Shown here: positions 21,884 through 29,007 of the stretch, one piece after another
How positions within the stretch are numbered: the stretch's first letter is position 1
Layout of the letters: every line of letters begins with the position of its first letter
Origin: Prevotellaceae bacterium
GTDB taxonomy: Bacteria > Bacteroidota > Bacteroidia > Bacteroidales > UBA932
DNA: 30,326 nucleotides
Direction: 5' to 3'
Assembly (NCBI GenBank): GCA_031287815.1
Contig: JAITSM010000193.1
Span: 1 to 30,326 of the forward strand
Made by a program: the position numbers and the translations under genes
Notes under the pieces: generated by a model
Told to the model about the DNA's origin: nothing
Seen by the model: only the letters and a program-made list of their open reading frames with translations
Databases searched by the model: none

Positions 21884-23424
21884 CTTTTTCGTTCCGTGAG
21901 GAGGTACATGGCGGGGATGATGAATCCATTGAGCAGGGTAGAGGTGAGGAGGCCGCCGAGCAGGACTTTTGCCATGGGGCTTTGGATTTCATTTCCGGGC
22001 AAGTCGCCGTAGACCGCCAGGGGGATGAGCGCCAGGGCCGAAGTGAGGGCGGTCATCAGGATGGGGTTGAAGCGGTCTAAGGAGCCGCTGAGTACGCTGT
22101 CTATGACGGAGAGGCCGGTTTGGCGGAGGTCGTTGTAACGCGAAATCAGCAGCATTCCGTTGCGGGTGGCAATGCCGAAGAGGGAAATAAACCCGATGAT
22201 GGCGGGAATGCTTACTTCGCCGCCGGTGAATACGAGGGTGAATATTCCGCCGATGAGCGCCAGCGGGAGGTTCAGGAGTACCACCAGCGACTGGGTTATG
22301 CTGCGGAACTGGTTAAACAGTAACAGGAAAATGACGAGCACCGCCAGCAGCGAAGTCAGCAGCAGGGTGCGCGAGGCCGCCTGTTCGCTCTCGAACTGCC
22401 CGCCGTATTCAATCCGGTAGCCTTCGGGCAGGGGGACGCTTTCGTGAATCCGCGCCTGCATGTCGTTGACCACGCTCCGCAAGTCGCGCCCCGCCACATT
22501 GGCGGATACGACCATCTTGCGGGAGAGGTTTTCGCGGTTGATGGTATTCGGTCCTGCGGACGAGCGGATGTCGGCGATGTTGCCCAAAGGAATTTTAGTA
22601 GGCAGTTCCCAGTTTGCAGTAGGCAGCGGGCTATCGCCGGAATTACTATAACCGCTGCCACCTGACTGCCGACTGCCGACTGACAACTGCCCACTGGAAA
22701 CTGCCGGCAGGGAGCCGCCTACGTCAATCATGAGGTTGCGGATGCTTTCCAGCGATTCCCGGTTACTGTCGCCCGCCTTCAGGGTCAGGTCAAAGACCTT
22801 GCCTTCTTCATAGACGCGCGAGACCGCCTCGCCGGCGAGCAGGACATTGATGACTTCGGCAAATTCGGGTAAGGTGATGCCGTACCTGGCCAGCAGTTCG
22901 CGCTTCGGTTCGATTTTGAGCTGGGGGCGTTCCACCTGTTGTTCCACACTCAGGTCGGCGAGGCCTTCGACTTCCCTGACCGCCTCTTGTATCCGGTTGC
23001 CCAGCAGGAAGAGGGTGTGCAGGTCGGCGCCGAAGACCTTTACGGCAATATTTTTCCGCGTTCCCGACAGCATGGCGTCGATACGGTGCGAAATAGGCTG
23101 CCCGATTTCGACAGTCACGCCGGGCAGTATGCCCAGTTTCTCCCTGATGTCCGCCAGGATGGCCTCCTTGGAACGGCGGCCAGTTGGCAGTTTATAGTTT
23201 CCAGTAGGCAGTGGGCAGTTTACAGTCGGCAGTTCCCAGTCGGCAGTAAGCAGTGGCTTACGCCGGAATAGGGTATCTGTTGACTGCCGACTGCCGACTG
23301 CTGACTGCCGACTGCCGACTGCTGACTGCTGACTGCCGACTGCTGACTGCCGACTGCTGACTGCCGACTGCCGACTGCCGACTGCCGACTGCCGACTGCT
23401 GACTGCCGACTGAAAACTGCCCAC
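21880..23424 (-). CDS. CusA/CzcA-type heavy-metal RND pump, C-terminal part (separate frame)
   Basis: The downstream half of the pump, read in a frame different from the upstream half (23258-25324). After about 80 residues of repeat-encoded AVGSRQS peptide it contains RRSKEAILADIREKLGILPGV, the second porter domain, and the C-terminal membrane block (IRMEYGGQF-like GYRIEYGGQFESEQAA, then LALIGGIFTLVFTGGEVSIPAIIGFISLFGIATRNGMLL). Removing repeat inserts (about 80 residues at the junction and about 35 at 22597-22705), the two halves sum to about 1030 residues, the normal length of CusA/CzcA pumps. Loss of one 7-bp unit, or gain of two, in the overlap at 23281-23413 would join the frames. On its own this half has no plausible start, so the locus is OFF as written unless frameshifting or an assembly error is involved. 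Confidence 0.85.
   Translation of the reverse strand: MGSFQSAVSSRQSAVGSRQSAVSSRQSAVGSQQSAVGSRQSAVGSRQSTDTLFRRKPLLTADWELPTVNCPLPTGNYKLPTGRRSKEAILADIREKLGILPGVTVEIGQPISHRIDAMLSGTRKNIAVKVFGADLHTLFLLGNRIQEAVREVEGLADLSVEQQVERPQLKIEPKRELLARYGITLPEFAEVINVLLAGEAVSRVYEEGKVFDLTLKAGDSNRESLESIRNLMIDVGGSLPAVSSGQLSVGSRQSGGSGYSNSGDSPLPTANWELPTKIPLGNIADIRSSAGPNTINRENLSRKMVVSANVAGRDLRSVVNDMQARIHESVPLPEGYRIEYGGQFESEQAASRTLLLTSLLAVLVIFLLLFNQFRSITQSLVVLLNLPLALIGGIFTLVFTGGEVSIPAIIGFISLFGIATRNGMLLISRYNDLRQTGLSVIDSVLSGSLDRFNPILMTALTSALALIPLAVYGDLPGNEIQSPMAKVLLGGLLTSTLLNGFIIPAMYLLTERKR
22597..22705. repeat. In-gene NACTGCC-type heptamer element in cusA
   Basis: Plus-strand GGCAGTT/GCAGTAG units, a distinct core (22628-22658, containing ATCGCCGGAATTACTATAAC) and ACTGCCG units. 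It is translated in frame on the minus strand as Ser/Gly/Gln-rich peptide ending PLPTANWELPT, without breaking the gene. Confidence 0.85.
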
Positions 23425-23432
23425 TGGAAACA
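23180..23432. repeat. Large in-gene heptamer element with about 19 units, at the cusA frame break
   Basis: Short arm with GGCAGTT/GGCAGTA units (23180-23250), core B (about 23251-23283, the inverse of the cores at 691 and 1471), then 18 full CGACTGC or TGACTGC units and a partial one (23281-23413), followed by ACTGAAAACTGCCCACTGG. Both reading frames of the gene are open across the array; only the core supplies a stop (TAA) to the upstream frame. Confidence 0.93.
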
Positions 23433-25324
23433 GAAAAGGGCGCTTCTATTTCCGAGACGTTCACGCCCAGGGCGTGCTCGTCCAGTTCGGCGCGGCCGGT
23501 TTTGCGCCCCACCGTCCGGATTTCCGGCACGGAAAGCAGGATGCTGTCAGCCATGCGGCCTATCCTGTCTGACTCGTCCAGCGAAATGCCGGGCTGCGTG
23601 CTGATGTTTATCGTAAACGACCCCTCGTTGAACGACGGGAGGAAGCTGCGCCCCAGCAGGAAAAAAAACGCCACCGCCGCCGCCAGCGCCACCGCCGCCC
23701 CGCCAATCACGCCCTTCTTATGCCCCAACGCCCATACCAGCGCCGGACGATAGCCCTGCTTCAGCTTGCGGACGATATACCCCTCCCCTGCCCTCCCCCG
23801 CCCCTCCGGGGGGGAGGTCTTTAGCAGATAGCTGCACAGCACCGGCGTGAGGGTTAGCGCAACCAGCGTAGAGGCGAAGAGGGCGATGATAAATGTAATC
23901 CCCAGCGGCGCCAGCATGCGGCCTTCCATTCCCGAAAGGAAAAATAGCGGTACAAAACTGGCGACAATAATCAGGGTGGAATTTAAAATCGGCATCCGCA
24001 CTTCCTTCGAGGCTTCATATACCACCTGGATAACGCCCGACTGTTCTTCCGGCGGCTTCAGCCGGTTTTCCCGCAGCCGCTTGAATACGTTTTCCACATC
24101 CACAATCGCATCATCCACCAGCGAGCCGATAGCAATCGCCATCCCGCCCAGGCTCATGGTATTTATCGTAAGCCCCATGGCCTTTAACGCGAGCACGGAT
24201 ACCACCAGCGAAAGCGGGATAGTGACCAGCGAAATAACGGTCGTGCGGACATTCATGAGGAAAAGGAACAGGATTATGACCACGAAAATACCGCCTTCAT
24301 ACAGGGATGTTTTCACATTGTCGATAGCGCTTTCGATAAACCGCGCCTGCCGGAAAATGTCGGTAGACATCTCCACGCCCGCCGGCAGCGCCTGCCGCAG
24401 TTCTTCCAGCGAGCGGTCTATCTTTTCGGTTAATTCCAGCGTGCCGGTATCCGGCTGCTTGGTAACGGTAATCAGCACGGCGGGCTGCCCCCGGTGAGTG
24501 GCCACGCCTAATTTGGGCGTTTTGTTCCCTATGGTTACTTCGGCAATGTGCTCCAGCAATACCGGGAGGTTATCGACGCTTTTCACCACCGTTTTCCCCA
24601 TCGTCCCCAAATCGGCGGTGGCGAGCATCCCGCGAATGATGTACTCATTGCCGTATTCATAGAGGATGCCGCCCGACACATTCCGGTTCATCCCGCGCAC
24701 CGCGCCGATGACCTCGTTCAGCCCGACGGCGTAGTGCCTCATCTTTTCGGGGCTGAGGCGGATTTGGTATTCCTTGATTTCCCCGCCCAGCACCGTTACC
24801 TGCGCCACGCCGCCGGTAGAAAGCAAGCGGGGGCGCACAGTCCAGTCGGCCAGCGTACGCAATTGCTGCAGCGAAACCGTGTCAGACCACAGCCCGATAA
24901 TCATCAGCTCGCCCAGTATGGACGACGGCGGCCCCAGCACCGGCATCCCGGTGTCCGGCGGCAGGGATTCCTTGATTACCGCCAGCTTTTCGGATACAAT
25001 CTGCCGGGCGCGGTAAATATCCGTACCCCACGTAAACTCTACCCATACAATCGAAAACCCGGTGGTCGAAGAAGAACGCACGCGGCGGACGCCGGCAGCC
25101 CCATTGACCGCCGTTTCTACCGGGAAGGTCACCAGCTGCTCGACTTCTTCGGGCGCCATGCCTTTGGCTTCCGTCATCACGACCACCGTCGGCGCATTCA
25201 GGTCGGGGAAAACATCTACCTCCGCCGTAGCGCCGGCATACATCCCCGCCACAATCAGCGCCGCCGCCCCCACCAGCACCAATAGCCGGTTGTTCAGCGA
25301 AAATTTAATAATAGCATTTAGCAT
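23258..25324 (-). CDS. CusA/CzcA-type heavy-metal RND pump, N-terminal part (ends in repeat-encoded tail)
   Basis: A 688-residue frame encoding the first membrane helix, porter domain, funnel region and first membrane block of an HME-RND proton/metal antiporter in the inner membrane. Motifs: an N-terminal LNNRLLVLVGAAALIVAG helix, AEVDVFPDLNAPTVVV, GVRRVRSSSTTGFSIVWVEF, and the proton-relay segment IGSLVDDAIVDVENVFKRL (about 398-416). After IEAPF (about 625) it runs into AVGSRQS-type repeats and stops at NRYPIPA inside the repeat core. The rest of the pump is in another frame (21880-23424). The metal cannot be assigned. The adaptor gene lies 145 bp upstream and the channel gene downstream, so this is the centre of a tripartite pump operon. 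Confidence 0.87.
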   Translation of the reverse strand: MLNAIIKFSLNNRLLVLVGAAALIVAGMYAGATAEVDVFPDLNAPTVVVMTEAKGMAPEEVEQLVTFPVETAVNGAAGVRRVRSSSTTGFSIVWVEFTWGTDIYRARQIVSEKLAVIKESLPPDTGMPVLGPPSSILGELMIIGLWSDTVSLQQLRTLADWTVRPRLLSTGGVAQVTVLGGEIKEYQIRLSPEKMRHYAVGLNEVIGAVRGMNRNVSGGILYEYGNEYIIRGMLATADLGTMGKTVVKSVDNLPVLLEHIAEVTIGNKTPKLGVATHRGQPAVLITVTKQPDTGTLELTEKIDRSLEELRQALPAGVEMSTDIFRQARFIESAIDNVKTSLYEGGIFVVIILFLFLMNVRTTVISLVTIPLSLVVSVLALKAMGLTINTMSLGGMAIAIGSLVDDAIVDVENVFKRLRENRLKPPEEQSGVIQVVYEASKEVRMPILNSTLIIVASFVPLFFLSGMEGRMLAPLGITFIIALFASTLVALTLTPVLCSYLLKTSPPEGRGRAGEGYIVRKLKQGYRPALVWALGHKKGVIGGAAVALAAAVAFFFLLGRSFLPSFNEGSFTINISTQPGISLDESDRIGRMADSILLSVPEIRTVGRKTGRAELDEHALGVNVSEIEAPFSVSSGQFSVGSQQSAVGSRQSAVGSQQSAVSSRQSAVSSRQSAVSSRQSAVNRYPIPA
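23780..23817. repeat. Short C/G-rich inverted repeat within cusA
   Basis: CCCCTCCCCTGCCCTCCCC and CCTCCGGGGGGGAGG form an inverted repeat, translated in frame on the minus strand as SPPEGRGRAGEG in a loop between membrane segments. It belongs to the same family as 1284-1316 and 13159-13326. Confidence 0.6.
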
Positions 25325-25359
25325 ATTTTTTAATGTAGTTTTTAATTATGAATTATTAG

Positions 25360-25472
25360 TGGTTAGTGCTGGCGCCTGTTTAATGGAGAATGGAGAATGG
25401 AGAATTGAAAATGGAGAATTGGCTTGCGCCTCAAAAGACATTCTCCATTCTCCACTCTTCATTCTCCATTCA
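25360..25472. repeat. Heptamer hairpin between adaptor and pump genes
   Basis: A decayed core (GCTGGCGCCTG, 25368-25378) is followed by GGAGAAT units (25383-25420), a second decayed core (GGCTTGCGCC, 25421-25430) and ATTCTCC/ACTCTTC units (25440-25470). The arms are complementary. The outer arm ends at the stop codon of the adaptor gene. A 19-bp stretch (25431-25449) is identical to the 3' coding end of the channel gene (20055-20073). Confidence 0.88.
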
Positions 25473-26600
25473 ATGGCTGTGTCCTGCCGGCAGCTGCGGG
25501 GTGGCGGCGGCCAGCTTCACCTGGTAGGCGCCGCGCGTGACCACCACATCGCCGGGGTTTAACCCGGAAAGCACCTGCACCTTTTCGCCGTTGGAGGCAC
25601 CAAGCGTTACGGCCTGTTTCCGGTAGGTCTCGCCCGAGAGTTGGAGGTATACGAAATAGTACCCCTGTTCTTCCGTCAGGGCGGTGATGGGGACGGCCAT
25701 CACGTTCTCCTGCGGCGCGCCCAGCAGGTAAACCTCCGCAAAAGCGCCGGGAAGCAGGTCGCCGGGATTATCAAATTCAAACACCACCGGGATATACAGC
25801 CCCGACGCTTTCCCAAACGAGCGCAGTTGCCCGCGCAATGCCGGGAGTTTATACAGCGTATCGCTGTACGCCGTCTTGAAGTGGGCGCTGTGGATACTGC
25901 GGAGAGCCTGGAAGTACCTTTCCGGCGCTTCGGCGCGCAATTGCAGGCGTTTGTTTTGCGAAATCACTGCCACCGGCTGCCCCACCGTCACATAATCGCC
26001 CTCTTCCGCCCAGCGTTTTTTCACAAACCCCGTTACCGGCGAAGCGATTTTCACGCCGCCGGGCGTATAGTTGTCCGCCTGTGCCTGGTACGCGGTTTTT
26101 GCGGTTTCGTAACGCAGGCGCGCCTGTTCAAATTCCTTTGCCGAAATAATAGTGTCTTTCACCAATTCTTCCGCGCGCCGGTAGTCTTTCAGGGCGGTTT
26201 CGTAGGCCACTTTTGTTTTGGCTGCCGGGTCGCCCTCCGGCAGGTTTTTTGCCGACACTGCCGCCAACGCCTCCCCTGCCCTTACGCTGGCGCCGTCGGA
26301 CATCGACGGGTGAATCAGCGTGAGGATGCCTTCCGCAGTAGCGGCTACGGTGACCTCGTCGCCCTGCGCCGGCTGCACCTGCCCGCCGGTTTTAATGACC
26401 CGGCTGAACGTTCCCGCCGCCATTTGCACGGTTTGCAGCCCGGCGGCTTGGGCTTGTGCTGCCGTAAAGGCGATAACGCCCGGCTGTTCGTTTTCTTCTT
26501 CATGGGCGTACTGCCCCTCGCCGCCCGCGTGCGACGGCCTGCAGCCGGCAATCAGCACGCCGGCGAATAACAGGTATAATATATATAAGTATAATTTCAT
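25470..26600 (-). CDS. CusB/CzcB-type periplasmic adaptor lipoprotein
   Basis: A 376-residue membrane-fusion protein that links the inner-membrane pump to the outer-membrane channel. Residues 1-20 are a lipoprotein signal with lipobox LIAGC (Cys20). A His/Glu-rich segment follows (HAGGEGQYAHEEENE). The barrel-sandwich halves (GGQVQPAQGDEVTVAATAEG and GVKIASPVTGFVKKRWAEEGDYV) flank a helical hairpin (about 125-175), and a C-terminal membrane-proximal domain (about 280-376) ends in HSH, perhaps a metal-binding tail. The start ATG at 26600 gives the lipoprotein signal. No clear promoter box precedes it, so transcription probably comes from upstream of 27237. Confidence 0.9.
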   Translation of the reverse strand: MKLYLYILYLLFAGVLIAGCRPSHAGGEGQYAHEEENEQPGVIAFTAAQAQAAGLQTVQMAAGTFSRVIKTGGQVQPAQGDEVTVAATAEGILTLIHPSMSDGASVRAGEALAAVSAKNLPEGDPAAKTKVAYETALKDYRRAEELVKDTIISAKEFEQARLRYETAKTAYQAQADNYTPGGVKIASPVTGFVKKRWAEEGDYVTVGQPVAVISQNKRLQLRAEAPERYFQALRSIHSAHFKTAYSDTLYKLPALRGQLRSFGKASGLYIPVVFEFDNPGDLLPGAFAEVYLLGAPQENVMAVPITALTEEQGYYFVYLQLSGETYRKQAVTLGASNGEKVQVLSGLNPGDVVVTRGAYQVKLAAATPQLPAGHSH

Positions 26601-26667
26601 TTTTGTAAAACTTAAGACTTTTTTTATGGAACATAGACATTAGACTGGTAGAACATGGACCGTGGGT

Positions 26668-26825
26668 GGTGACGAGTGACGGCGGTGATGAGTGAAGGGT
26701 GAAGAGAGTGACGAGTGACAGGTGAAGGGTGAAGAGTGGGGAACCACTAATCACTGCTTACTGCCTACTGTTAACTGCAACTGCCTACTGCCTACTGCCT
26801 ACTGCGACTGCCCACTGCTAACTAA
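26668..26825. repeat. Heptamer element between the His/Cys-rich gene and the adaptor
   Basis: GGTGACG/GGTGAAG-type units (26668-26737), a small palindrome GTGGGGAACCAC (26736-26747) in place of the usual core, then CTACTGC/CCACTGC units (26754-26820) that run into the stop codon of the gene at 26818. The purine-to-pyrimidine switch is the same as in elements with the GGCGCC core. Confidence 0.8.
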
Positions 26826-27237
26826 CACAGGGGGGCGCGCGTAAGCCGGCATGCCGGTGGATGCCCGGCGAGGGGATGTGGATGGATGCGTGATTACACG
26901 CTACGGCGGGAATAGAAAGTGCCGCTGCTGCGGGTACGTAGCCCGGAGCGCTTAAAAGCGCCGCCAGCGGCTGGAGGGGCTGTGGGGAGTGATCGCCGCC
27001 GGTGCATTTGCATTTGTGCCCGTGAGGGGGCTGCGCCGGCGCGTCCGTCCCGGCGGTGCAGGAGACGCAGTGGCGGGGGGCGCTGTCCGTATGGTCGCTG
27101 TCGGGCGTATGATCCTGCCCGCAGTGTTCTGCGGCTGCGCACATCACCGCGCCGTGGTGGTGATGCGGCGTGACCGTAAACAGCGACAGGTTGATCGTCG
27201 CTACCGCTACAAAAAGGATGGACAAAATGCGTTTCAC
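26818..27237 (-). CDS. Small His/Cys-rich exported protein at the head of the metal efflux locus
   Basis: A protein of about 139 residues with an N-terminal hydrophobic segment (RILSILFVAVATINLSLF) and then His/Cys clusters: TPHHHHG, CAAAEHCGQDH, HCVSC and HKCKC. This pattern fits an exported or membrane-anchored metal-binding protein, and similar small proteins precede CusBA-type genes in Bacteroidota; the family name is not certain. The frame is open to TTG at 27258, but that codon lies inside the -7 promoter box (27263-27256), so it cannot be the start if that promoter is used. The GTG at 27237, about a dozen bases after the expected transcription start, is preferred. The stop codon is inside a heptamer array. 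Confidence 0.7.
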   Translation of the reverse strand: MKRILSILFVAVATINLSLFTVTPHHHHGAVMCAAAEHCGQDHTPDSDHTDSAPRHCVSCTAGTDAPAQPPHGHKCKCTGGDHSPQPLQPLAALLSAPGYVPAAAALSIPAVACNHASIHIPSPGIHRHAGLRAPPCVS

Positions 27238-27255
27238 TTCCTCGAAAAATTTGCG

Positions 27256-27284
27256 CAAAGGTAGTAAAAATTATGAAAAACAAA
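27256..27284 (-). promoter_or_regulatory. Promoter of the metal efflux operon
   Basis: On the minus strand TTTG (27284-27281), a 17-bp spacer and TACCTTTG (27263-27256). It is probably the main promoter for the four downstream genes. Confidence 0.65.
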
Positions 27285-27341
27285 AAAGAGGGGAATTATG
27301 AATTATGAAGTATGAAGTATGAGATAGCTTGCGCCAGCCGC

Positions 27342-27425
27342 CGTCATTGCGAACGAAGCGAAGCAATCCAGTGGGAAGCGAATGGAATCTTCTGGATTGC
27401 TTCGTCGTTCCTCCTCGCAATGACG
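27342..27425. repeat. MITE-like inverted repeat (CGTCATTGCGA family)
   Basis: Arms beginning CGTCATTGCGAACGAAGCG (27342-27371) and ending CCTCCTCGCAATGACG (27392-27425) are complementary over about 30 bp around a 20-bp loop. Repeats with this end sequence are, to my knowledge, common as short non-autonomous elements in many bacteria. A decayed core (GCTTGCGCCAGC, 27328-27339) lies just to the left. Confidence 0.85.
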
Positions 27426-27449
27426 TGGGTGAGGTTAAGCGGCGTGCAA

Positions 27450-27649
27450 CGCCGGATTTTCATAACCGCAGGCCAGCGCAGCGCAGCCTGCGGAAAAGCC
27501 TCCCCAGCCTTTCGCGCGGCGCACTGTCCGTGCATAGCGGAAAGCGGGTGCTCCGCGCGAAAAGCAGGAAGTGCCATGTAGCCCCCATGCTGCGTTACGC
27601 TACGCTTCACTTGCATGGGGTTATGAAAATTCAAGCCCTTCGGGCTTAG
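27450..27649. repeat. Nested small inverted repeats
   Basis: CCGCAGG/CCTGCGG (about 27468-27494), CGCGCGG/CCGCGCG, CCCCATG/TGCATGGGG (about 27584-27620), AAGCCCTTCGGGCTT (27634-27648), and an outer pairing of GGATTTTCATAACC with GGTTATGAAAATTC. There is no gene: the 27265-27804 gap holds only repeats. Confidence 0.6.
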
Positions 27650-27750
27650 TTAATGGAAAATTGAGAATTGGCTGGCGCCTTTTAACGTTAAAAGTTAAAA
27701 ACTAAAAGTTGGCTGGCGCCAGCCCATTTTCAACTTTCAATTTTCAATTT
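27650..27750. repeat. Heptamer palindrome pair upstream of the dprA 3' end
   Basis: ATTGAGAATTGGCTGGCGCC is a half-core with a short arm. It is followed by TTTTAACGTTAAAAG, AACTAAA-type units, a perfect core GCTGGCGCCAGC (27712-27723), and ATTTTCA/ACTTTCA units. An AATCTGTGTAATCTG-type short repeat follows at about 27757-27795. Confidence 0.85.
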
Positions 27751-27804
27751 AAAGAAATCTGTGTAATCTGAAAAAATCTGTGTCCATCTGTGGGATAAGG
27801 AGCG

Positions 27805-28962
27805 TCATTTTAATTCATACCGTTTGCCGGGCAAGGTGCGTAACAGGTTATTCATTTCCATGGTGAGCAATAAAACGGATAACCGCGCTATCGGGATTTT
27901 TGTAGCATGGCAAAGCGAGTCAATAGTGATGGAAGGGTTTCCTCTCAACGCATCTACAATAACCTGTTCTTCGGCGGTGAGCGAAACAAACAGGGGTAAT
28001 TGTTGCGCTTTTTCTTTCGCATGTAGCGTCCAGCCTAACGCATACTCAATATCGGCAACAGTTTCAATCAATGCCGCTTTATTGGAACGAATGAGCGCAT
28101 TGCATCCTTTCGAATAAGTATCGTCTGCGCGGCCGGGCACGGCCAGTACGTCGCGGTTGTACGACAACGCCAGGTCGGCCGTAATCAGCGCGCCGCCTTT
28201 TTCGCCGGATTCCACCACGATGGTTGCGTCGGCAAGGCCGGCAATGATGCGGTTGCGTTGTATGAAGTTTTGCCGGTCGGGTTTTGTATACGATAAAAAA
28301 TCCGTTACCAGCGCGCCGCCCTGTGCGGTTATTCTTTTTGCCGTAGCATAGTGCAACGAAGGATAAATTTTGTCTAAACCCGTTGCCATTACGGCGACCG
28401 TCGGCAAGTTATTTTGCAATGCAGCTTTGTGCGCGCAAATATCGATACCGTACGCCAGCCCGCTTACTATAACAGGCGCATGGCCGCGTTCCGCCAATTG
28501 CGCTATTATTTTTTCGCACTGTGCTATGCCGTACGGCGTAGCATTCCGCGTGCCGACCACACTTAACACTTTGGCCTGGTTAAAATCAATCGTTCCGTTG
28601 ACGAACAGTACGACAGGGGCGTCTTCGCATTGAGCCAGGCGTTGCGGAAATTTATCATCGCTATAACAAAGCGCGTGAAAATTATTTTTTACAAGAAATT
28701 CACATTCCTTTTCGGCGCGTGGCAGCGCTTGCTGTTTTGAAATTTCCTGCGCCAGCGTTTCCCCGATGCCGGGAATTTTTTGCAACGTTGTTTTTCTTTC
28801 GCGCAGCACGGCTTCCGCGCTGCCGCAATGGGCGATTAAGCGTTTGGCTAACGTACAGCCAATGCCGGGAATCAAACCGATAGCAATATAATATAGCAGC
28901 TGATTGTTCGCCGGAGGAGCTCCGCCGGAGCCGGCAGGTATAGTGGTTGTGTTGCCCGACAT
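27805..28962 (-). CDS. dprA: DNA processing protein DprA
   Basis: A 385-residue cytoplasmic protein that loads RecA on incoming single-stranded DNA during natural transformation; it is widely kept in bacteria not known to be competent. It has an N-terminal helix-hairpin-helix region (IGLIPGIGCTLAKRL and KIPGIGETLAQEI), the Rossmann-like DprA core with VVGTRNATPYG, VSGLAYGIDICAHKAAL, RNRIIAGLADATIVVE and GGALITADLA, VPGRADDTYSKGCNALI, and a C-terminal winged-helix domain (about 325-385). The frame is open to TTG at 28971, but the ATG at 28962 (MSGNTTT) is the better start. It lies 45 bp downstream of queA in the same orientation. Confidence 0.93.
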   Translation of the reverse strand: MSGNTTTIPAGSGGAPPANNQLLYYIAIGLIPGIGCTLAKRLIAHCGSAEAVLRERKTTLQKIPGIGETLAQEISKQQALPRAEKECEFLVKNNFHALCYSDDKFPQRLAQCEDAPVVLFVNGTIDFNQAKVLSVVGTRNATPYGIAQCEKIIAQLAERGHAPVIVSGLAYGIDICAHKAALQNNLPTVAVMATGLDKIYPSLHYATAKRITAQGGALVTDFLSYTKPDRQNFIQRNRIIAGLADATIVVESGEKGGALITADLALSYNRDVLAVPGRADDTYSKGCNALIRSNKAALIETVADIEYALGWTLHAKEKAQQLPLFVSLTAEEQVIVDALRGNPSITIDSLCHATKIPIARLSVLLLTMEMNNLLRTLPGKRYELK

Positions 28963-29007
28963 TTTTAGCAAAGTGAGAAGAATACGACGCCCCTCTTTGG
29001 CGCAGGG

